Assembly (NCBI RefSeq): GCF_029338235.1
Contig: NZ_CP119785.1
Location: forward strand, 1,178,001 to 1,242,000
From: Haloarcula rara
GTDB lineage: Archaea > Halobacteriota > Halobacteria > Halobacteriales > Haloarculaceae
Reading direction: 5' to 3'
DNA: 64,000 nucleotides
Shown here piece by piece: positions 18,081 through 25,214 of this stretch. The notes under the pieces were generated by a model. That model was given only the letters and a program-made list of their open reading frames with translations, ran no database searches and was not told the DNA's origin. Every line of letters starts with the position of its first letter. The first letter of the stretch is position 1. Position numbers and translations under genes: made by a program.

Positions 18081-19112
18081 ATGGCTGAACGACCGCGGGA
18101 CCCGGTGGAACGAGACGCCGACCGGTCGGCAGACCTCTACGAGATAGCCGACTGGGAGGTCCGGTCGGTGTTCGACCGGCTGGTGTATTTCCTGTACTAC
18201 GCCGGGCAGTGGGCGCTGCGCGGGCTGGTTATCCTGCTTGCCGTCGCGATTCTCGCGGTCCAGATAGCCTTCGGGAGCCTCGGCGCGCTGGGGGCACAGC
18301 CCCTCTTTGGCGTGCTCGCGGCGATGTCGGCGATTCCGGCGCTTGTGCTCGCGGGCTACATCTACTACGCCGACGTGACGACTCAGGAGCCCCTGACGCT
18401 GCTCGTCGGGACGTTCATGCTCGGCGTGCTCTTTGCCGGCTTCGCCGCTATCCTGAACACGGTGTTTCGGGGCCCGGTCCAGGCCGTCGGCTCGGTGGGC
18501 GGCCTCCTGCCCTTTCTCGGCCAACTGGCCTTCTTTTTCCTCATCGTCGGGCCCGTCGAAGAGAGCGTGAAACTGCTCGCAGTGCGGCTGTACGCCTTCC
18601 GTGACGACCGGTTCGACGCGGTCATCGACGGCGCCGTCTACGGGGCGATGGCGGGGCTGGGCTTTGCCACCATCGAGAACGCGCTGTACATCGTCCAGAA
18701 CACCGAGATGGTCACCGGGACCTTCCGGGCCATCAACGAGGGCAGCGGCATCGCGGCGGTGCGCGCACTGGCCGGCCCGGGCCACGTCATCTACTCGGCC
18801 TTCGCGGGCTACTACCTCGGGCTCGCGAAGTTCAACCCCGAGGACGCCGGCCCCATCGTCCTGAAGGGGCTGGTCATCGCGTCGGTCATCCACGCGGGCT
18901 ACAACTCGCTTTCTGGCATCGCAATCGGCGTGCTGTCGGCGGTGTACGGCGTGAACCAGTTCGTCGCGTTCATCGGCTTCGTCGTCGTCTACGACGGCAT
19001 CTTCATCCTGCTCCTCTTGCGGAAACTCGACGCCTACCGGCAGGCGTACAAGCGGGCCCAGCGCACCGACGAGCCACAGAGCGAGCCCGGCGTCCCCGAC
19101 TTCGAGTCCTAG
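18081..19112 (+). CDS. PrsW-family intramembrane metalloprotease
   Basis: The 343-residue product starts at ATG 18081 ('MAERPRDPVERDADRSADLYEIADWEVR'). About eight membrane helices follow. The family motifs are present: 'GPVEESVKL' (EExxK) in one helix, 'GFATIENALY', 'GPGHVIYSAFAGYYLG' and 'HAGYNSL'. PrsW cleaves a membrane anti-sigma factor in Bacillus; archaea lack such factors, so the substrate is unknown. Its stop codon overlaps the stop of the convergent riboflavin synthase gene by two bases. Confidence 0.9.
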   Translation: MAERPRDPVERDADRSADLYEIADWEVRSVFDRLVYFLYYAGQWALRGLVILLAVAILAVQIAFGSLGALGAQPLFGVLAAMSAIPALVLAGYIYYADVTTQEPLTLLVGTFMLGVLFAGFAAILNTVFRGPVQAVGSVGGLLPFLGQLAFFFLIVGPVEESVKLLAVRLYAFRDDRFDAVIDGAVYGAMAGLGFATIENALYIVQNTEMVTGTFRAINEGSGIAAVRALAGPGHVIYSAFAGYYLGLAKFNPEDAGPIVLKGLVIASVIHAGYNSLSGIAIGVLSAVYGVNQFVAFIGFVVVYDGIFILLLLRKLDAYRQAYKRAQRTDEPQSEPGVPDFES

Positions 19113-19687
19113 CAGAGCTGTTCGACGTACTTCGCGACCACGTCGACCTCCAGGTGGACGGGGTCACCCGCGGACTTCTCCGAGAGCGTCGTCTCGTCGT
19201 AGGTCGTCGGGATGATGGCCACGTCGAAGCGGTCTTCGTAGCGAGCGGCGACGGTGAGGCTGATGCCGTCGACGGTTATCGAGCCCTTCTCGACGAGGTA
19301 GTCGCGCTGGTGCTCTGGGAGCGAGAACGAGAAGGTCCAGTCCTCCCCCTCCTGTTCGATATCTGCAACTTCGGCCGTCGCATCGACGTGGCCCTGGACG
19401 ATGTGGCCGTCGAAGCGCCCGTCGGCCGGCATCGCCCGCTCCAGATTGACGCGGTCGCCCACTTCGAGGGTGTCGAAGAAGGTCTTCGCCAGCGTCTCCC
19501 GCGCGAGGAAGAACTCGGCCCACTCCCCGTCAGTATAGTCTTCGACGGTGAGACAGGCCCCGCTGATACTGATGGACTGGCCGTGAGCGAGGTCCGAAAA
19601 CGGTGTCCCGACGCGGATTCGCCGGCCACCTTCGTCGTCCGTCACTGCCAGTACCTCGCCGGTCGCCTCCACGATGCCGGTGAACAT
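19109..19687 (-). CDS. ribE: Riboflavin synthase, alpha-chain type
   Basis: The 192-residue protein starts 'MFTGIVEATGEV' and contains two lumazine-binding repeats: 'GACLTVEDYTDG...LARETLAKT' and 'ISLTVAARYEDRFDV...'. The 'GHIVQGHVDATAEV' linker is conserved. The enzyme dismutates two 6,7-dimethyl-8-ribityllumazines to riboflavin. Haloarchaea have this bacterial-type trimeric enzyme instead of the archaeal RibC found in methanogens. The gene is tail-to-tail with prsW. Confidence 0.95.
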   Translation of the reverse strand: MFTGIVEATGEVLAVTDDEGGRRIRVGTPFSDLAHGQSISISGACLTVEDYTDGEWAEFFLARETLAKTFFDTLEVGDRVNLERAMPADGRFDGHIVQGHVDATAEVADIEQEGEDWTFSFSLPEHQRDYLVEKGSITVDGISLTVAARYEDRFDVAIIPTTYDETTLSEKSAGDPVHLEVDVVAKYVEQLC

Positions 19688-19770
19688 ACCCACCGGTAGG
19701 GAACTGCCGTGCATAGGGGTTTGGCTCTCCGGTTACGACAGCAGCGGGTGTGACTACAGTTAGAACAGCC

Positions 19771-19890
19771 AGAAAGCCCCGGAGCTATCGACTTTGGCTC
19801 GCGGCTACGCCGCTCGCCAAGACGAGGGACCGCCGGTCCCTCGCGACCCGCGACTCGCTGTCGGCCGAGTGTAGCAGGCCGGGGCTTTCT
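19771..19890. repeat. 120-bp element with inverted AGAAAGCCCCGG ends
   Basis: AGAAAGCCCCGG at 19771-19782 is mirrored perfectly at 19879-19890. Inside are GCGGC-TAC-GCCGC and CGAGGGACC-GCC-GGTCCCTCG hairpins. The outer sequence (GAACAGCCAGAAAGCCCC at 19763-19780) recurs near 22990 and in the 47661-47755 region. It lies between ribE and the SDR gene. It is possibly a non-coding mobile or repeat element. Confidence 0.7.
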
Positions 19891-19930
19891 TTCTCTTAGC
19901 GGCAGCTAGCCCAGTCGAAATACCACCGTT

Positions 19931-20839
19931 TCACACCTCAACAGCTTCGGTCTCCACGTCCGGCTCCTTTCCCAGTGCTAGCCGCACACTCTCCTCAAAC
20001 CCGGTCAGGTCGGGCTGGACGTACTCGGCGATGCTGTCGTCGGTGACGACGACGCGGTTGCTGAGCCCGTCGACGAGCGGTACGGCGACGCTTACGTCCA
20101 CGTCGGTCACCAGCCCCAGCCAGCGGGCCGACAGCCCCGGCGAGAGCACCGGGACGGGGATGATGAGCGGCCGCCGGCCGACCAGAATCCGGGCCGTCGT
20201 CGTCAGTATCTCCTGGTAGGTCAGCACGTCCGGGCCGCCGATGTCGTACGTCTCGCCGGCCGTCTCGGGTGCCTCGAGGACGCCGACGAGGTAGGTCACC
20301 ACGTCGTCGACGTAGATGGGTTGACACTCCGTGCGGACCCACGACGGGGTAACCATCACCGGCAGGCGGGCGGCGAGCTGGCGGATTATCTGGAAGGAGG
20401 CCGACCCGTCGCCGATGACGATGGCGGCCCGCAGCGCGGTCAGGTCGGCCGCGCCCTCGCCGAGTACGCGTTCGACCTCGCGGCGCGATTGGAGGTGCTC
20501 GGACAGACCCTGGTCCTCGTTGCCCAGCCCGCCCAGATAGACGATGCGCTCGATACCGGCGGCGTCGACGGCGTCCCGGAAGTTCCGGGCGGCGCGGCGG
20601 TCCCGCTCCTCGAAGTCCTCACCGGCCTCCATCGAGTGGACGAGGTAGTAGGCGGCGTCGACGTCGGGGAGCGCCAGGTCGGAGTCCAGCACGTCGCCCT
20701 CGACCACCTCGACGCCCGCGGGCGCGACGTAACTCGCCGGGTCCCGCGTCAGCGCGACGACGTCGTGGCCCCGCTCGACCAGTTCGGGGACGAGGTGGCT
20801 CCCGACGAAGCCGGAGGCACCGGTAACGAGGACTCGCAT
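19931..20839 (-). CDS. NAD(P)-binding atypical SDR (NmrA/NDUFA9-like)
   Basis: The 302-residue protein begins with the Rossmann motif 'VLVTGASGFVGSHLV' (GxxGxxG). It lacks the standard Tyr-x-x-x-Lys catalytic pair but keeps 'YYLVHSM' and 'YLGGLG', typical of atypical SDRs related to NDUFA9 and bacterial YwnB-like proteins. The mid region has 'IRQLAARLPVMVTPSWV' and 'QPIYVDDVVTYL'. Such proteins act as NAD(P)H sensors or reductases. Two ATGs are possible (20845 or 20839); I use the one adjacent to the fold. It is located downstream of an ABC transporter gene, same strand. Confidence 0.87.
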   Translation of the reverse strand: MRVLVTGASGFVGSHLVPELVERGHDVVALTRDPASYVAPAGVEVVEGDVLDSDLALPDVDAAYYLVHSMEAGEDFEERDRRAARNFRDAVDAAGIERIVYLGGLGNEDQGLSEHLQSRREVERVLGEGAADLTALRAAIVIGDGSASFQIIRQLAARLPVMVTPSWVRTECQPIYVDDVVTYLVGVLEAPETAGETYDIGGPDVLTYQEILTTTARILVGRRPLIIPVPVLSPGLSARWLGLVTDVDVSVAVPLVDGLSNRVVVTDDSIAEYVQPDLTGFEESVRLALGKEPDVETEAVEV

Positions 20840-20961
20840 ACCCATAGCTTGGGCTCCAGTGGCTTAACAGCCAGCCACGGAACGGGACTGTTCGACCGGT
20901 TCAGTCATCCGCAAACCGCCGACGATTAACTGCTCGGACACGCACAGCGGTCCTCCCCGCT

Positions 20962-22881
20962 TCAATCGTCCGCATCCGTCTGCGCCCGGCGCCGAATCGC
21001 CCGCTGGACGAACTCCTCGGGCAGCTCGTCGATTTCGCCGGCCTGGACCGCCCAGAGGTTGGCGTAGAGGCCGTCCGCTGCGAGCAGGTCGTCGTGGCTC
21101 CCTCGCTCGACAATGCGGCCGTCTTCGAGCACCAGGATAGTGTCTGCGTCCTTGATTGTGGAGAGGCGGTGGGCGATGGCGAAGGTGGTCCGGTCGGCGG
21201 TCAGTTCGTCCAGCGAGCGCTGGATGAGCATCTCTGTCTCCGTGTCGACGTCGCTGGTGGCCTCGTCCAGCACGAGGATGTCGGGGTCTTTGAGCATCGC
21301 GCGGGCGATAGCGATGCGCTGGCGCTGGCCTCCCGACAGTTTGACGCCGCGCTCGCCGACCATCGTCTCGTAGCCGTCGGGGAGGTTCCGAACGAACTGG
21401 TGGGCCTCGGCGGCCTCCGCGGCCTGCCGAATCTCCTCGTCGGTGGCGTCGAACGTGCCGTAGGCGATGTTGTCCCGGACGGTGCCGTAGAACAGGAACG
21501 TCTCCTGGCTGACGTAGCCGATGGCCCGCCGGATGGACGTTATCTGTACGTCACGGAGGTCCTGGCCGTCGATGCGGACCGCACCGTCGTCGGGGTCGTA
21601 CATCCGCAAGAGGAGCTTCATCACGGTCGATTTGCCCGCGCCGGTCGGACCCACGAGCGCGACGGTGTCACCGCCATCGACGGTAAAAGAGACGTCGTCG
21701 AGCACGGGCTCGTCCTCGCCGTAGCCGAAGGTCACGTCGTCGTACGCCACGGCGCCGTCGCTGACCGACAGGGGCGGGGCCTCGGTAGCCTCGTCGAGCC
21801 GGCCCGGCGTCTCCATCAGCCCGAACACCCGCTCCGCGGAGGCGTAGGCCCGCTGGTACATGTTGATGACCTGTCCGAACTGGGCCATCGGCCAGACGAA
21901 CCGCTGGGTGTAGATGATAAAGGCGACGAAGCCGCCGGTCGTGAGCTCCAGGGAGAAGAAGCCGGGCGCCTGCCCGATGACGATGAGCCCGCCCAGCACG
22001 AACGTGACGACGAATCCCAGTCCGGAGACCAGCCGGAGCCCCGGGAAGAAGGTGATGCGGGTGCCGATGGCGTCCCAGTTGGCGTCGAGGTAGTCCTGGG
22101 AGCTGTCCTCGACGCGGTCGGCCTCGTAGGACTCCGTGTTTGCGGTCTTGATTATCTGGATGCCGCTCAGGTTGTTCTCCAGCCGGGAGTTCAGCGAGCC
22201 GACGGAGGCCCGGACGTCGGCGTACTTGGGCTGGATAGTCTCGATGAACCACTTCGTGAACACGGCGATGAGCGGCACCGGGAGCAGCGCCACCAGAGCA
22301 AGTTGCCAGTTGATCCAGAAGAGGTACGCGGCGATACCCAGCACCATGATAATCAGCCGCGAGGAGGAGTTCAGCCCGTCGTTGAGGAACTTCTCTAGCC
22401 GGTTGACGTCGTTCGACAACACCGACATCATCTCGCCGGTCTGCTTGTCGGCGAAAAACTCCATGTTGAGCCGCTGCATCGTCTCGTAGGTGTCCGTCCG
22501 CACCGCGTGCTGGACGTGCTGGGCGAACTTGTTCCACCCCCAGTTACGCGCGTAGTGGAAGATAGCACCGAAGCCGAAGGAGGCCGCGATGAGCCCCGCC
22601 GTCAACCAGAGCTGGCCCGTCGTGCTCGCGGGAATCCACGCGTCGGGGACGAACAGGAGGTTGTATCTCGTGTTGTCCTCGATGACGGCGTCGATAGCGA
22701 GCGCCAGGAGCAGCGGCGGCAGCAGGTCCAGCATCCGGGCGAAAATCGAGCTGATAAGTCCGATGACGAAGGCGAGTCGCTGTCCCTTGCCGTAGTCGGT
22801 GAACAGCCGCCACATCGGCCGGTCGACCCGCTCGCGAGCGTCCTCGAACGCGTCGTCGTCTGAGGCCGCCTCGATATCCAT
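20962..22881 (-). CDS. ABC transporter, fused permease and ATPase (multidrug/lipid exporter type)
   Basis: The 639-residue half-transporter has six membrane helices in residues 35-345 with the exporter TMD1 fold, then the ATPase: Walker A 'GPTGAGKST' (411-419), signature 'LSGGQ' (515-519), Walker B ending Asp539-Glu540, and the H-loop in 'AIAHRLSTIKDAD'. It acts as a homodimer or with a partner; none is adjacent. Substrates of this MsbA-like group in haloarchaea are unknown, with lipids or drugs likely. The C-terminal 35 residues are charged. Its 3' neighbour on the same strand is the SDR gene, 122 bases away. Confidence 0.93.
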   Translation of the reverse strand: MDIEAASDDDAFEDARERVDRPMWRLFTDYGKGQRLAFVIGLISSIFARMLDLLPPLLLALAIDAVIEDNTRYNLLFVPDAWIPASTTGQLWLTAGLIAASFGFGAIFHYARNWGWNKFAQHVQHAVRTDTYETMQRLNMEFFADKQTGEMMSVLSNDVNRLEKFLNDGLNSSSRLIIMVLGIAAYLFWINWQLALVALLPVPLIAVFTKWFIETIQPKYADVRASVGSLNSRLENNLSGIQIIKTANTESYEADRVEDSSQDYLDANWDAIGTRITFFPGLRLVSGLGFVVTFVLGGLIVIGQAPGFFSLELTTGGFVAFIIYTQRFVWPMAQFGQVINMYQRAYASAERVFGLMETPGRLDEATEAPPLSVSDGAVAYDDVTFGYGEDEPVLDDVSFTVDGGDTVALVGPTGAGKSTVMKLLLRMYDPDDGAVRIDGQDLRDVQITSIRRAIGYVSQETFLFYGTVRDNIAYGTFDATDEEIRQAAEAAEAHQFVRNLPDGYETMVGERGVKLSGGQRQRIAIARAMLKDPDILVLDEATSDVDTETEMLIQRSLDELTADRTTFAIAHRLSTIKDADTILVLEDGRIVERGSHDDLLAADGLYANLWAVQAGEIDELPEEFVQRAIRRRAQTDADD

Positions 22882-22989
22882 TAGCTACGGTTACGCGTCG
22901 AGACGCAAATACGCGTCGGGGACCGCTACTGCAGCGGACAGATACAATACAGCTACTGCGACAGCGCCGAACAGAGTGACAGCTACTAT

Positions 22990-23394
22990 ACAGAGCCAGA
23001 AAGCCCCCGCGTTCTGGACCGCCGATAGACTCGCTTCGATCGTCTATCGTGCTCTCGCTCGCGTTGCTCGCGAGACTCCCAGGACTCGCTGTCGTCCGAG
23101 AGAGCGTAGCTCTCTCGTGATCACGAAAATCTGAGATTTTCGAACGACGCTCCTCGTCACTCACTCCGTTCGTTCCTCCGGTGCTTGTGATCTGAAAATC
23201 GCGGAGCGATTTTCATCATCGCGAGGGAACGAAGTTCCCTCGGAGATCGCGAATCTTCGATTCGCTCACTCCCGCGAGAGCGGAGCTCTCACGAGGACGT
23301 CGTCCGGGTTCGTCCAGAACGCGGCCCCTTTCAGTCCCGCCCATGCCGGCTGGCCAACCGGCTACGGGGGAACCGAAAGGGGCTTTCTGGCTGT
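22990..23394. repeat. 405-bp hairpin-rich element with inverted CCAGAAAGCCCC-type ends
   Basis: The 549-base gap between the ABC gene and the DUF192 gene has no credible gene. ACAGAGCCAGAAAGCCCCC (22990-23008) is mirrored by GGGGCTTTCTGGCTGT (23379-23394). At least six hairpins lie between: GAGAGAGC-GTA-GCTCTCTC, GAAAATC-TGA-GATTTTC, GAAAATCGC-GGA-GCGATTTTC, GAGGGAAC-GAA-GTTCCCTC, GCGAATC-TTC-GATTCGC and GAGAGC-GGA-GCTCTC, almost all with a three-base loop of GNA type or its complement. It is the longest member of the family with these ends. Confidence 0.8.
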
Positions 23395-23431
23395 TTGCAG
23401 TATCTTGTCGACCAGCAGCCTCAGCCGTAGT

Positions 23432-24049
23432 TCATTCGACGCCGTCAGGCAGCTCCACAGTGTCGCCGACGCTCACGCCGGTCCGGTTGGCCCAGCCGCG
23501 GTTCACTTCGAGAACGTACTTGGCGCGTCCGGAGTAGCGTTCGCTGTAGCTCTCGCCTTCAGGCGGCGGTGGCGCGTGGTGGATAGTCGTTATCGTCCTG
23601 TTGGCGTCGATGTAGATGATATCCAGCGCGAAGTCCATATCCCGCATGACGTAGGTCTGTACATCTTCCTCGGGATGGACGAACAGCATCCCCTCGTTCG
23701 GGCCGAGCGATTCGGTGTCGCTGAGGCCGGTCCAGCGCTGGCGGTCGTTGGCTGCAATGCGGACGTCGACCGTCCCCAGCGTCCGCGACTCGTCACACGC
23801 CGCGACGGCGGTCCGGTTCGGCGGCACGGTACACGGCGCCGTGGCGGTTGGCGTTGTCGTCGTGGCGGTCGGGGTTGAAGTACACGTACTGCACGATGTC
23901 GTGTTGTCGGCGTCGGTGACTGTCACCGTCCCCCGGTCGTACTCACCGACGCCGACGACATCCACCCACAGCCCGGTCTGGAGCGCGAGGACGGCGACAG
24001 CGAGTGCAACGATGGCCCCCACGAGGGCGACGACTGCACGACGTGCCAT
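23432..24049 (-). CDS. DUF192 domain protein, membrane anchored
   Basis: The product has 205 residues. Residues 5-28 form an N-terminal membrane anchor or signal ('AVVALVGAIVALAVAVLAL'). A Cys/Thr-rich linker (residues 50-85, 'TPTATTTTPTATAP') follows, then the DUF192 domain with 'DRQRWTGLSDTESL', 'NEGMLFVHPEE' and 'MDFALDIIYID', which are the conserved elements. DUF192 proteins are small beta-barrel proteins of unknown function, often exported. The Cys pattern 'CSTC...C...C' in the linker could form disulfides outside the cell. Confidence 0.9.
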   Translation of the reverse strand: MARRAVVALVGAIVALAVAVLALQTGLWVDVVGVGEYDRGTVTVTDADNTTSCSTCTSTPTATTTTPTATAPCTVPPNRTAVAACDESRTLGTVDVRIAANDRQRWTGLSDTESLGPNEGMLFVHPEEDVQTYVMRDMDFALDIIYIDANRTITTIHHAPPPPEGESYSERYSGRAKYVLEVNRGWANRTGVSVGDTVELPDGVE

Positions 24050-24133
24050 ATGTGTCCCGTGGGCCAGGTGATGCCTAAGCGTTCCGCCCCAGAGAGAAAG
24101 CGTTATTCCTGCCGGTGGAAAAACCGGTAGTGC

Positions 24134-24207
24134 GGGTCCGTGGTCTAGTCGGTTATGACGTGGCCTTTACAAGGCCGAGGTCGGTGGTTCGAATCCGCCC
24201 GGACCCA
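24134..24207 (+). tRNA. tRNA-Val (UAC)
   Basis: The 74-base cloverleaf has acceptor GGGTCCG/CGGACCC with discriminator A, a D-arm with GGTCTAGTCGGTTATGAC, anticodon stem TGGCC/GGCCG around loop TTTACAA (anticodon TAC, valine) and T-arm GGTGGTTCGAATCCGCC. CCA is not encoded. No intron is present. The 3' 22 bases are copied twice completely and once partly downstream. Confidence 0.97.
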
Positions 24208-24660
24208 CTTCTGACGGCGACTGCGACGAACGTAGTGAGGAGCCAGCGCCGTCTGTTTGGGTGACGAGGATTCGAACCCTGGAAGACGAACGCAGTGAGT
24301 CTTCCTCCGGTTCGAATCCGCCCGGACCCATCCTGCGACGAACGGACGTGAGGAGTGGATAGTCAAGCGGATTCGACACCCTGAGAGACGAGCGAAGCGA
24401 GTCTCTCTTCGGTTCGAATCCGCCCGGACCCATAGATTCTGCCGCGAACGATACGTGAGCGGCGAATCTGTCCTCTGGGCGGTTCGAACCCTGGAAGTCG
24501 CGCGCAACGAACGGAGTGAATGAGCACGTCTTCTTCCGGTTCGAATCCGCCAGCAGAGCAAAGCTCTGCTGTGTCTCGGACTCGCGGCGCTCGTCCGAGC
24601 CGCCGGGAGAGCAAAGCTCTCCCGAGCCCTGCACTCAGTCCGTTCCACGGCTCGCGTCGC
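24208..24660. repeat. Serial copies of the tRNA-Val 3' end inside hairpins
   Basis: The final 22 bases of tRNA-Val (24186-24207) recur exactly at 24309-24330 and 24411-24432, and the first 14 bases recur at 24538-24551. Each copy closes a hairpin whose other arm is the inverted T-arm: 24268-24319, 24369-24421 and about 24479-24551. Inner stems differ (GGAAGAC, GAGAGAC, GGAAG). A GACGGCG/CGCCGTC hairpin (24213-24253) follows the tRNA directly. After 24552 come further hairpins such as AGAGC-AAA-GCTCT. Long open frames here are low-complexity artefacts. Confidence 0.85.
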
Positions 24661-24796
24661 TCGCCGTTTCACTTCGAGGTATCTCCGGTCGACCTCGCAA
24701 CACTCGCGCAGGACGCCCGGACCCAGGCGCGAGCGATCCACCAGCCCACTGTCACCTGCCGAAACGCACTTAGTCAGTGTGGTGGTACCACAAGAC

Positions 24797-25051
24797 ATGA
24801 TAGACGGGTCGACGTGTCCCCACTGTGCAGGGCACGTCTCGACGGACGACGGGACGAGATACACCTGTGACGACTGTGGCGAGGCCTTCGACAGCGCGGA
24901 CCTCTTTCTCCCCTTGGGCAGCGGGGTATCGAAATCCTTTTTTCTACCCTCGTCGTCGCTCGATATGCGCCGCCTTAGCTCAGACTGGGAGAGCACTCGA
25001 CTGAAGATCGAGCTGTCCCCGGTTCAAATCCGGGAGGCGGCACTTCTGTGA
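24797..25051 (+). CDS. Small zinc-finger protein whose frame runs through tRNA-Phe
   Basis: From ATG 24797 the first 39 codons encode a convincing zinc finger: 'CPHCAGHVSTDDGTRYTC' then 'DDCGEAFDSADLFLP', two CxxC pairs as in many haloarchaeal proteins of 40-60 residues. Homologues as I recall them end soon after 'LFLP'. Here no stop follows: the frame passes a T-rich stretch (24938-24943) and the whole of tRNA-Phe, stopping at 25049-25051. Either the stop was lost or the mRNA ends at the T-tract. The upstream ATG-less extension to 24779 is not needed. Confidence 0.6.
   Translation: MIDGSTCPHCAGHVSTDDGTRYTCDDCGEAFDSADLFLPLGSGVSKSFFLPSSSLDMRRLSSDWESTRLKIELSPVQIREAALL
24969..25042 (+). tRNA. 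tRNA-Phe (GAA)
   Basis: The 74-base cloverleaf has acceptor GCCGCCT/AGGCGGC with discriminator A, D-arm TTAGCTCAGACTGGGAGAGC, anticodon stem CTCGA/TCGAG around loop CTGAAGA (anticodon GAA, phenylalanine) and T-arm CCCCGGTTCAAATCCGGG. CCA is not encoded. A degenerate copy of the 3' end follows at 25155-25173. Confidence 0.97.
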
Positions 25052-25173
25052 TTCTGACCGGTGAGCGAAGCGAACCGTCAGAATCCAGTGTGCGAACCGA
25101 GCGCGATTTGAACGAGACCAGAAAGGCGCAGCGAAGCGAGCATTTCTGGGCGTAGTTCACAATCCGGGAGGCG
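25052..25173. repeat. Hairpins and degenerate copy of the tRNA-Phe 3' end
   Basis: GATTCTGAC...GTCAGAATC (about 25052-25085) encloses GGT-GA-GC-GAA-GC-GA-ACC. Then the inverted T-arm GATTTGAAC (25105-25113), an inner stem CCAGAAA (25118-25124)/TTTCTGG (25143-25149), and GTTCACAATCCGGGAGGCG (25155-25173), which copies the tRNA-Phe 3' end with one extra base. The order is the same as after tRNA-Val and tRNA-Lys. Confidence 0.75.
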
Positions 25174-25214
25174 ACAGACTGCCCAGATAGCAATCGCCAC
25201 ACGGCCCCGGGAAA

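Noticed and set aside
22982..23394. A CRISPR array or phage attachment region
   Set aside because: The hairpins are not equal-length direct repeats with spacers, and no cas or integrase gene is near.
24134..24432. A full integrative element using the tRNA-Val end as att site
   Set aside because: Only about 100 bases separate the copies and no integrase or cargo is present; a small echo element is a better description.
24145..24996. Long minus-strand frames rich in 'GPGGFEP'-like repeats through the tRNA-Val region
   Set aside because: They are translations of tRNA T-arm copies and palindromes; such false ORFs are well known near tRNA genes.
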